DNA of 64,000 bases from Tetraselmis striata (Eukaryota; Chlorophyta; Chlorodendrophyceae; Chlorodendrales; Chlorodendraceae), in NCBI GenBank assembly GCA_006384855.1, contig VCJN01001884.1:1-64000 (forward strand), given 5' to 3'. The position numbers were made by a program, and so were the translations under genes. The notes under the pieces are model-generated. The model was not told the DNA's origin. It did no database searches and was given only the letters and a program-made list of their open reading frames with translations. Below, piece after piece: positions 56,301 through 64,000 of the stretch; the first letter of the stretch is position 1; each line of letters opens with the position of its first letter.

Positions 56301-58524
56301 CGGCGACCTCATGCAGGTGCATTGCCGCCGCCGCCTCCTCTGGCTGCGCGCGTGATGGCGGGAGCGCCGGTGCTGACGGCGCTTGTGTGTGTGCCGCCCA
56401 CCACAGCAACCCACGCAGACCAACCTCGGCTTTGAGGCCTTCAACGGCGACGAGCTGTACCAGGCCGACGGCAGCGGCGTCCTGTGGTCGTACCGCCCGG
56501 AGAACTCTGTCGGGGGCGTGGAGGACAGCTTCCAGCAGGACCTGGAGCCCGAGTACGTGGCCATCACAGAGGACGCCAGCATGGCGTACGTGATCCTGCA
56601 GGAGAACAACGCCGTGGCGTTTGTGTCCCTGGGCGACACGCCAAAGGCAAGCCCGCCCTGTGAGGATCGCCTCCCCCTGCGCTGCGTCGCAGTGTCGACA
56701 CGGTGGTTCAACTTTGCTGCGTCCGCGCACAGGTGGAGGGCGTCGCGTCCCTGGGCCTGAAGGACTGGTCGACCCTCACCATGGACGCCTCGAACCGGGA
56801 CAGCGCGGTACGGCCATCAGCCCATGCCATCAGCCAGCGCTTAGGCGGCTTCATGGCTGCAGTGCTGCCGCGCGCCAGCATCTCGTGTGCGCCTGCATGA
56901 CCTGAGCATTCTTTTTGCTGCCGCATGGTTAGAATATTACAACCGAATTGACTACTAAATGTTTTTGCTCTTTTAGTAACGTATTTGATTTGGTTTCATT
57001 TCTTCGCTTCTTGTTCAACTTTTGGTACCTTTCTCAGCGACCGGTATCTCGAACTTTCTCCATTCAAAAATTAGTACATCTATCCGTATTATTATCACAA
57101 GGATAAACTTCCTTGTGATAATAAACACCGCTTCTGTCGCCCGCAGATCAACATGGCCAGCTGGCCCATCTTTGGCGCCTACCAGCCGGACACCATCAAG
57201 ACCTTCTCCTCCGGTGGTAAGAACTACCTGGTTACCGCCAACGAGGGCGATGCCAAGGTGGGAACGCCAAGGAGGGGGGGGGGGGGGGGGGGGGCTTGTT
57301 TCTGCGCGGTTGCGAGCAGCCGGGAGCGGCTTTGAGGTGAACTGGGGGTGCGTGGTCCCGAGGCGCCGGAGGGATGCTGACGGTGTTTCGTTGGGCTGCG
57401 CCGCTGCGCCATGTCGCGGATGCAGGAGTACCTCCAGGGCGACGTGGACGAGACCGAGTTTTGGATTGAGGAGGTGCGCGGCGCGGGCATCACCAACATC
57501 GCGCCCAGCGTGAGCCAGGAGCTGCGGGACGCTCTGGCGGACGCGACCGCCCTGGGGCGCCTCAAGTTCCTCAGCCGCCACGGGCTGGACGAGAGCGGCA
57601 ACCACACCCGCTTCATTGCGATGGGCGGCCGCAGCGTGACGATCTTCGAGATGACGGACGACTTCAGGGCCGTCAAGGTGTGGGACTCGGGCGACGAGAT
57701 CGAGAAGAAGCACGCCGAGATGGACCCCGACGGCGTTCTGGGCATGTTCAACCCGGACCAGGAAGGCGCAGCCGACGCCATCGCCCTGGGCTTCGACGAG
57801 CGCTCTGACGACAAGGGCGTCGAGACCGAGACTGTGGAGCTGGCCATGTGTGGCGGTACGTCCCCCAATCGGCAATCTGCGGTCATGGCCTGTGCCCGAT
57901 GCGCATCGAGCTGGTCGGTCCATGTCCACGTAACACCCTCCTCCCCTCACGTCCGCCCCCCCGGCCCCGCAGGTGCCCACTTGCTGTTTGTCGGCAACGA
58001 GCGCTCCTCCACACTCAGCATTTTCGACATCACCGACGTCAGCGCGCCCGTAATGCTGGACCAGGTCGCGCTGGCGAACCCAGACGGGGCCAAGGACGTC
58101 ACCTGGGGCGCGCTCCACGCCAACAGGGAGGTCGGGGCGGTGGACCCGGAGTCGATGGTGTGGGTGAGCACGGACGACAACAGCGGCTACCTGATGGTGG
58201 CGGGCTCTGTCTCCGGCGTCATCCAAACCTGGAAGGTATGGTTCCGCCCCTCCGCGCGCGCAGCTGCACGGCCCCGCGGCGGCATGATCACTTGCCAGGC
58301 CAACGTCGGGGTGGGCTCGTCTACTCGTTAAGCTCTCATTGATGTTGTCAACGTTCTAACCCGGTATTGGCCTAACCCCCCTCTCCCCCTTGTCGCCTAT
58401 GTTCTGGCAGATCGACTGCATGGGCTCTGATGAAAGCGCCCCCCCGGCGTCGGCCGCAAGCCCCACCGCCCTGCTCTCCATGGCGTCCATTCTCCTCTCC
58501 GCACTCGCGGCCCTCGTGATCTAA
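53380..58524 (+). CDS. Secreted choice-of-anchor I (beta-propeller-like) protein, probably GPI-anchored
   Basis: Eleven exons: 53380-53521, 55186-55238, 55363-55539, 56009-56135, 56231-56316, 56407-56646 (GC donor GCAAGC), 56733-56807, 57147-57257, 57426-57855, 57973-58235, 58411-58524; phases agree, 605 aa. An N-terminal signal peptide (LTLVALLVVCASCSAVG) is followed by the repeated blade motifs of the choice-of-anchor I family: AYVVGETGFVNVV, EGMDNKQADGT, VIANEGEAG, EPEYVAITED, FGAYQPDTIKTF, YLVTANEGDAK, FLSRHGLDE, DAIALGFDERSDDKG and VGNERSSTLSIFDI. The extreme C-terminus is a small-residue stretch then a hydrophobic tail ending LAALVI, as in GPI signals. Family function is uncertain (some members resemble phytase/phosphatase or cell-surface glycoproteins). 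Intron 1 is 1.66 kb and AT-rich. Confidence 0.9.
55615..55890. repeat. AT-rich simple-sequence tract in an intron
   Basis: TATATACATGTATATA units followed by several copies of an ACCTATAACCTATATATA-like unit at about 55750-55885, in the intron 55540-56008. Confidence 0.85.
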
Positions 58525-60097
58525 CTTGGAACAGTGAACAATTCAGCGCTGCGGGTGCCCGCTCGGCGTGACTGACGGCCGCGGTGCCTTTCGTTGCCAT
58601 TGAATGACTAATTTAATCGTGAGTTTCTAGTGACCCCGGATGAGCAGGTGCGGGCTGGCCAGTGGAAGGAAGGGGGGGGGGGGGGGGGGGGGCGCTTAGT
58701 TGGATACCGGGGTTGGGGTTCCTTGGCGATTGTGTGTGCACAAAGGAGCCGCAGCTGCGCAAGTCATGACGAGAATACCAGCAGCAACGTGCTGATGAAC
58801 AGCAGGGGCTGCGGTCCGAGCTCGGGGATATCTCCTGGCGACGGGCGCCAAGTCTGCTGTGATCAGTCAGTCGGCTGGCGCTACACATGCCCTATCGGGA
58901 TTTTACGCCTGATGAAAATCATGGGGGCATAGGAAATTGCGGATCACCCGTGCACTGATGAGGCACTGCGACGTTGGCTTTGGCCACGATCATTGACTTT
59001 CCTAGGTCTACTACGGAGCATGGTTGGCATCACTGGTTGAAGCTACTGGTCTTTTCAGTAAGCTCAGGACCCTGCACCTTCCCCTTCCGAAGGTACAGCA
59101 GATAGTATTGTGCAGTTTATAAATGCCTTACAGGACCTCAAAGATGAGAGGGCTGCGAAATGGGTTTGTGATTTGCAGCTGCTGCATCTCAGAAAACTCT
59201 CAGATCGGCAACGAATGCTGCAAGAGTATATGCCCCTGTACTATATTCCCAAAGTACGATAGGCAACGATAATAATCAATAAGATCTGCATGGACAGAGC
59301 TGCTCAACTTTGAGTTCAGACAAAGCAAGATTTGATAGTTTTAGGGACAACAGTACACTCACTGTATGTTTCCTCTCTCATCAGACGAGTGATGACATGC
59401 TTAGATATGTCATCAAAATCAATGAAAGAAGTGGATGACTGTCCTCTGTGAGCAAACTGGACAAACATGCATTACAATTGAAAATTTTATTTTGGATTGT
59501 TTGCTGATCGAGTTTTGATGTACGTGTCAACAACTCAGCTACATTCCTATCCTTAAATGGTAGCTTCGATAGCATCCAGGAAATCCATGATATCGGTAGG
59601 ATGTAAAGGTTTTGATATGTCAGCATGCAGTACCTGGTTTCTCCCTGTCACGAAAGGGTTTTAACATTGAGAACAGGTAGGTCACCAACGGTTGGTGGGA
59701 AGACTCCCCATTTGGAAACACGCCGCCTCCTCTGTTCGCACAGCAGGCAGGTTGTCACACGTAGTCTCTGCTTCATTAGCAGCGGAGTGACTGTGGTCAG
59801 GATGAGGTGTTGAACGTTGGTCGATGGTAGATCCGATACCGGAACAAAGTCTCGGAATCTCGGCTTCGCTCGTTCGATGGCTTGGAAGTTTTCATGATTT
59901 TAAGGGTTACTTGGGGAGAGAAGGTGTAAGAATCCGACATGTTGCAAGGCCTCGGCGGTCGTCATCAATACTGTGCCGAAGACAAACCGCGAGCGAAAGT
60001 TTCGGTTGCTACGACGTCGCCAAAAAAGGTCATTCGCATGACCATGAGCATTAGCAGTTGAGATGTATACAACGGTAACTAGGATATTGTCGATTGT
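58525..60097. other. Spacer, no gene recognised
   Basis: 3' flank of the choice-of-anchor I gene with a G run at 58672-58692, then AT-rich DNA without a protein-like ORF up to repeat A copy 2. Confidence 0.4.
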
Positions 60098-60826
60098 ACA
60101 CCTGCCCACAAAAGTCTTGCCTCAGTTGTCAAGCATCAATTGTAGATTGGCCTATTATGAGCCCTCACCTTTCTTTTCGGCCGCGACCTTCCATGTGTCA
60201 TACGTGAACACGACATCATGCGTGGGGGGAGCCTTAAGTGGCGTTTGTTGTGCTCTCGTTGTAAAGCCATACGTGTGCGTGTCGTTGGTCAGGGTTGGTA
60301 ATGCTGAATTTGATAACCCAATGTCACGAGGGCACGAATTTTTATATCGCAGGTATATGGGTTCTATCTGTGCGGATGCACGCCAAGAGTTAGCTCAGTC
60401 ATCGTAGAGCACATTCACAAAGGTGCGCTCTCCCCACCGTCGGCATGCAAGCAAGTGAGCAGTTCCAAAAACAACAAGTGCGCAAAACAACCAATACTGC
60501 GATTAAGGCTTGCTCCAAAACCAGCCTACCTACAGCCGTTGTCCGCATTCAATGCGCCCTTGGTAGAGCCGGGCTTCACCCCATACTGCGCAGGGGTTCA
60601 GCCCCCGAGTCAGCGGGTGGGTCCATATGGTCACCTCCTAGGGCATCGTCCAGGGTATGTGGTAGGGCTGGCCATCAATACGCTCCCATATTCTGCTTTT
60701 GGGCGGCGCCTAGCGGGCCCCTAAGCGGGGAGAATCCGCCCGCGCCGGATGACCTTTTCATCGGGATGCGGGTCGCGCGGTAAGCCACTGTACTAGGGTT
60801 TGTAGGAGAACCTAAAAGTATTTGCA
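60098..60826 (+). repeat. Dispersed repeat A, copy 2 (about 729 bp)
   Basis: Same orientation and extent as 5318-6043. Shares CATGTGTCATACGTGAACAC, GGCATGCAAGCAAGTGAGCAG split by small indels, GGTATGTGGTAGGGCTGGCC and GCCACTGTACTAGGGTTTGT. Confidence 0.85.
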
Positions 60827-60854
60827 CCCTCCCCCCCAACCCCCTCGGTTATGT

Positions 60855-60935
60855 TTCCACCGATGGGCCCGGCAGGGTTCGAACCAGCGCACAGCGGAAT
60901 CAAGAGCGTAACAGGCAGCCCCCCCCCCCCCCCCC
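60855..60935 (-). other. Possible tRNA-derived fragment (T-arm / Pol III B box)
   Basis: The minus strand reads GCGCTGGTTCGAACCCTGCC then GGGCCCATCGG. GGTTCGAACCC fits the Pol III B box and a T-arm (4 of 5 stem pairs). No acceptor 5' strand, D-arm or proper anticodon stem could be built because the sequence runs into a homopolymer at 60920-60940, so this is a fragment or SINE remnant, not a functional tRNA. Confidence 0.35.
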
Positions 60936-61149
60936 CCCCCTCCGCCACCTATCACATCTCAAGCCGTTGGTGAATATTCTAAGTTCATTATATCATGAAC
61001 ATGCGCCACTGTACCACTCGCTCGGCGGTCGGCGGCGCCGGTGCTGACGTGGCGATATGGATAGATACGTACATGGCAAGACGTATGAGGGGGGCCGTAG
61101 GTATGGCTACCTCTCGAGGTCCGGGTATCCAATATTGGCCGATGCATTT

Positions 61150-61375
61150 TCGGCAATTTCGTCCCGGCGTGTCCTGGGTTTCCCCGGTTGATGCATTAGC
61201 CCTTCGGGGTTCGAATGAGGCAATGGTCTACGGGATATGCCAGACCTACGACTGCAATTGGCGCAAGAGGTCCCGTGCTGGGGGGGCGGCTTCGTCCGAC
61301 GTCCCGGGGCGAACTTTACTTTTACTTTTACCTCTCGATCGTGGTTGTTGAGCGGGACATGCTTATGTGGTCGCT
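61150..61375 (+). repeat. Dispersed repeat F, copy 2
   Basis: Plus-strand counterpart of 22602-22861: GGCAATTTCGTCCCGGCGTG, TCCTGGGTTTCCCCGGTTGA, TGCATTAG, CAGACCTACGACTGCA, GCAAGAGGT and TGGTCGCTAC. Confidence 0.65.
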
Positions 61376-61821
61376 ACGTAGCTGTAGTTATTTTTGCGAA
61401 CGTGTATCCCACCAAACATGCGACAAATTTACATTGAAATTAAAACTGATTACAACTACGTTATAGCAAGCATGCTGCTCTCCACCGCTCAGACTGAGAT
61501 GTTCTTATTAGCGCCGGGCATCCAACCGTAGTAGACATGCATCCGCAACTCCGCTATGCCCGCGCTACATAAGGGCCCACGCTAAATAGCACGCAACTAA
61601 TATATATCAGGACAATGCAACGGCTCCCCCACTCACATGTAGGCATATATTGTTGAGTGTGTATCGATTTACGATATTGGAGCCGTCGTCGATGTAAAGC
61701 GGTCATTCACACATCTAATTTGCCGGTATTGATGCACCCTGCCAATGCTATTCCGCCATGCCCGCGCTACAACAAAGCCCGCGCTAAATAACGCGAAAAT
61801 CGTATCACGGCTTTGGAGCCG
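61376..61821. other. Spacer, no gene recognised
   Basis: AT-rich; contains two similar stretches (CGCGCTACATAAGGGCCCACGCTAAATAGC near 61560 written here in part as GCCCGCGCTACA, and again near 61755-61795) suggesting an old local duplication. Confidence 0.4.
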
Positions 61822-62740
61822 CCGCACTCCCACTCACTTGTAATCTTGCTCACCTACCTTCGGCGTTTCAAGTACAAGAAGGCACTTACCGGCGAGGGGA
61901 GAGTGGCCGAGCGCCTCATCTACTCCCGCTTCTTCGACACCACCACCGCCGAGCGCTCCAAAAATGGCGTCGACGGTGTCCTCAACGCCATGGTCGACAA
62001 ATGACTCGGGGTCAGCCTCCACCAGACGGCCAAGGCGCAGGCAGCCGCGCAGTTCAAGGGCGGTGGCGGCGGCGGAGGGGGCGGATGCGGCGGCGGCGAA
62101 GGGGGCGGATGCGGCAGCGGCGGCGGCTACATCCGCATGAAGAAGTAGCAGGAGCGCGCAGAGCACGCAGATCGAGCTACCAACAAGTAGCCAGGAGAGG
62201 GCGCAAAAGAACAATGACAAGGATAAGATCAAGGGCAAGTCTCAGCCCGGCAACCCTGCGAAGAAGACCACTACCCCGCAGGCCGAGGAGCAGAACAAAC
62301 GGTTTGCCCCGCCGTTCCGAGTCACACTACCCAAGTTGAAGCTACGTGCGCTACATGCGACATCACCGCGTGCGGCGGCAATGGCGGCAATGGCAAGACA
62401 TCCGAGCGAGCGAGTCCTACGGTGGATCCAAGAGGGCGTCCGGATTGCCCTCAAGCACAACCGCCCCCCACTCCACTTCCACAACGGCATCAGCATGCAT
62501 GGTGCTACCCCCGCGCAGCTCACCTTCCTCGAGGGCGAGTTTGCCCGCTTCGTGGAATCCGTCGTGTAGGAGTCTGGTACCTGCCGCAAGGGGGTGTCAA
62601 GATCATTTTTCGTGCCCAAGCCCGGCGTCAACCAATTGCGCTGCATCATTATCGACCTCCGTGTGCTCAAGCGGCTCCTACTGTGTGCGCAAGCGACTCG
62701 AGATGGAGGCCCTACTGGGAGGGCATTAAAGACCACACTC
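61822..62740 (+). pseudogene. Broken retroelement gag/reverse-transcriptase start
   Basis: Fragments across frames: LTYLRRFKYKKALTGEGRV (about 61850), a Gly/Cys-rich stretch near 62060-62140, KRFAPPFRVTLPKLKL and RHPSERVLRWIQEGVRIALK (about 62300-62455), FLEGEFARFVESVV, then after a stop and frame change SFFVPKPGVNQLRCIIIDLR, which is the start of a retroelement RT domain. The RT stops abruptly at about 62740 where unrelated hairpin-containing DNA begins. Not functional. Confidence 0.6.
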
Positions 62741-62870
62741 GGCATAGATTCCAAAACGCGATATCCAAAAGGCGGTTGTCTGATTTGGATACCAAAGCGG
62801 TACGTTTTGGAGATTGGAGCCCTCAGACCCCGATTCGACATAATCTCCATAATCCAAAAGGGCCAAAATT

Positions 62871-62966
62871 TGGGGGATTTCGTTTTGGAGAGCGGCGCCA
62901 CCTCGGTCCATAATCGGGCCGGTTTATGGAGGTGGCGCCGCTCTCCAAAACTAAATCCCCAAAAGG
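62871..62966. repeat. Inverted repeat (snapback) with about 36-bp arms
   Basis: TTTGGGGGATTTCGTTTTGG then AGAGCGGCGCCACCTC (to about 62908) is matched in reverse complement by 62931-62966, with three mismatches; loop about 22 bp. It truncates the RT fragment, so it may mark a small insertion. Confidence 0.8.
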
Positions 62967-63157
62967 CGCGTGCGGTGTGCCCGCGCTTTCTGGCCCCATC
63001 CCGCCGAGGCCCATCCGCACACATCCGCACCCACTTGCGCCGGCCCGTGCCAGATCCCGCCACTCGTGCTCGAACTACGGCCCTGTGGACTGCCTCACGG
63101 GCAGGTCAACGGCAAGGACGGGCTGCGACCGCGCGTGAGTGGTAGGGAGGTGCCTCC

Positions 63158-63740
63158 ATGGCGCAGCTGGCGCAGCAGGCAGTTGGCGGCCCGGCATCTT
63201 CTCCCGGCTCTGCACCCGGTCGTGCAGAGCAAGCGACAGCACTAAGCAAGACGCCCCCAACCCGAGGCGTCGCGGACGCTGCCATGGACGGAGAGGAAGA
63301 GGCAGGCACGGGCCCCGCCGAACCCGCCGGCGTGGCAGGTGGGTCTGGTTCGAAGAAGGCCAAGGGCAAGAAGGCGGGCGTACCGAACTGGGCGCCCATT
63401 GAGGTTGTCGCATGCGTCTCGCACTCGCCCAGTGCGACGAGGAGCAAATTCAGGATCGCCAAGGCTTGCAAGAGGATTCAATGGCGAGGCAGTACCTGTC
63501 GAAAGCGTTGGAGTTGAAACGACAGGGGCGTTGGTTGCTGAAGTTATCCGGTGGGCGAACACCATAGCATTGCGCCGCCATTCGAGCCGGGCCAAAACCT
63601 ACCCCCGAGTCCTTTTGGGGGAAGGCCAACAAGCTCAAGGCCAGCGTCATCAATCACATCGTTCCAATTTGGTGACAAGTGAAAGACAAGCAACGCAGTG
63701 GCTGGGACATGACGGAGTTTGTGAAGGAGGCGCTTGCGAG
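63158..63740 (+). pseudogene. Frameshifted gene-like stretch, transposon-associated or SANT-like
   Basis: Starts MAQLAQQAVGG, Ala/Gly/Pro-rich with SKKAKGKKAGVPNWAPIEVV, then one frame change to CDEEQIQDRQGLQEDSMARQ, YLSKALELKRQ, and further changes to ANKLKASVINHIV and SGWDMTEFVKEALAR. It ends at a perfect-looking donor (GCGAG|GTGCCCCC) followed by the C run seen after many real donors here. Basic N-terminal tail plus N-W-x-P-I-E resembles Myb/SANT-like DNA-binding proteins near transposons, but identity is a guess. Either a decayed gene or a real one with assembly errors. Confidence 0.35.
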
Positions 63741-64000
63741 GTGCCCCCCCCCCCCCCCCCCCCCGGCTCGCTCGCGCTTCCTATATAACTAACCCTTTTC
63801 TTGATTCCTCATGGATTCTCACCGACACCAGCCTTGTTGCATGCAAATGATACCGCAGGTACTGGCGTCAAAGGATTGGCAAGATGCAAGGTTTGTCCGT
63901 CCACCCTCCAGAGGGATGGACATTTCCATAATGGGAGGTGTTTCTGTTTCTTGGACCACCCTATATATGCCATGATGATCATGCTCTGAAGTCCATCTCC
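63741..64000. other. Window end; possible intron of the preceding gene-like stretch
   Basis: C run at about 63745-63763, then AT-richer DNA. No recognisable exon before the window edge. Confidence 0.3.

Noticed and set aside
60855-60935. Functional tRNA gene
   Set aside because: No acceptor stem, D-arm or valid anticodon stem can be formed.

Overview
This is nuclear DNA of a eukaryote, most likely a GC-rich green alga (chlorophyte or prasinophyte grade; organism inferred, not proven). Genes are split into many short exons by GT-AG introns, with a few GC-AG introns. Supporting signs are a plant-architecture HEN1, a plant-like TIM14, degenerate TTTAGGG-type repeats inside introns, TGTAA motifs downstream of several genes, and a DIRS element whose layout matches the PAT/kangaroo/TOC3 group. 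G-only or C-only homopolymer runs of 15-30 bases are everywhere in introns and spacers, but no comparable A or T runs were seen.

Layout. 1-1502 (+): 3' part of a zinc-type/quinone oxidoreductase (MDR) gene. 2132-2497 (-): TIM14/PAM18 J-protein. About 3.6-7.6 kb: decayed repeats, including the C-terminal part of a non-LTR retroelement (4256-5100) and a 726-bp repeat that recurs at 60.1 kb. 6563-10734 (+): seven-exon coiled-coil protein, every intron in phase 0. 11845-22347 (-): the small-RNA 2'-O-methyltransferase HEN1, about 10.5 kb, with repeat-rich introns. 22.4-31.2 kb: mobile-element territory holding a degenerate tyrosine-recombinase (PAT/DIRS-like) element at about 24.0-30.55 kb, whose upstream repeat is split by a fragment of a non-LTR element. 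31212-38155 (+): SCY1-like pseudokinase of the SCYL2 type, 15 exons. 39395-44017 (+): unrecognised low-complexity/acidic protein. 45098-46372 (-): small, probably organelle-targeted protein with an 18-nt microexon. 47260-50467 (+): TSG101/VPS23 (ESCRT-I). 50.5-53.1 kb: repeat relics and a 1.03-kb terminal-inverted-repeat element. 53380-58524 (+): secreted, probably GPI-anchored choice-of-anchor I (beta-propeller-like) protein. 58.5-64 kb: repeats, a broken retroelement gag/RT fragment, a hairpin element and a frameshifted gene-like stretch.

How the genes relate: they are ordinary dispersed nuclear genes, not an operon. SCYL2 and TSG101, 9 kb apart, both serve endosomal/clathrin trafficking; HEN1 implies a microRNA/siRNA pathway, which may matter in a window so loaded with mobile elements. 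Exon joins were chosen by reading-frame phase, splice consensus and family similarity recalled from knowledge; no alignment was run.
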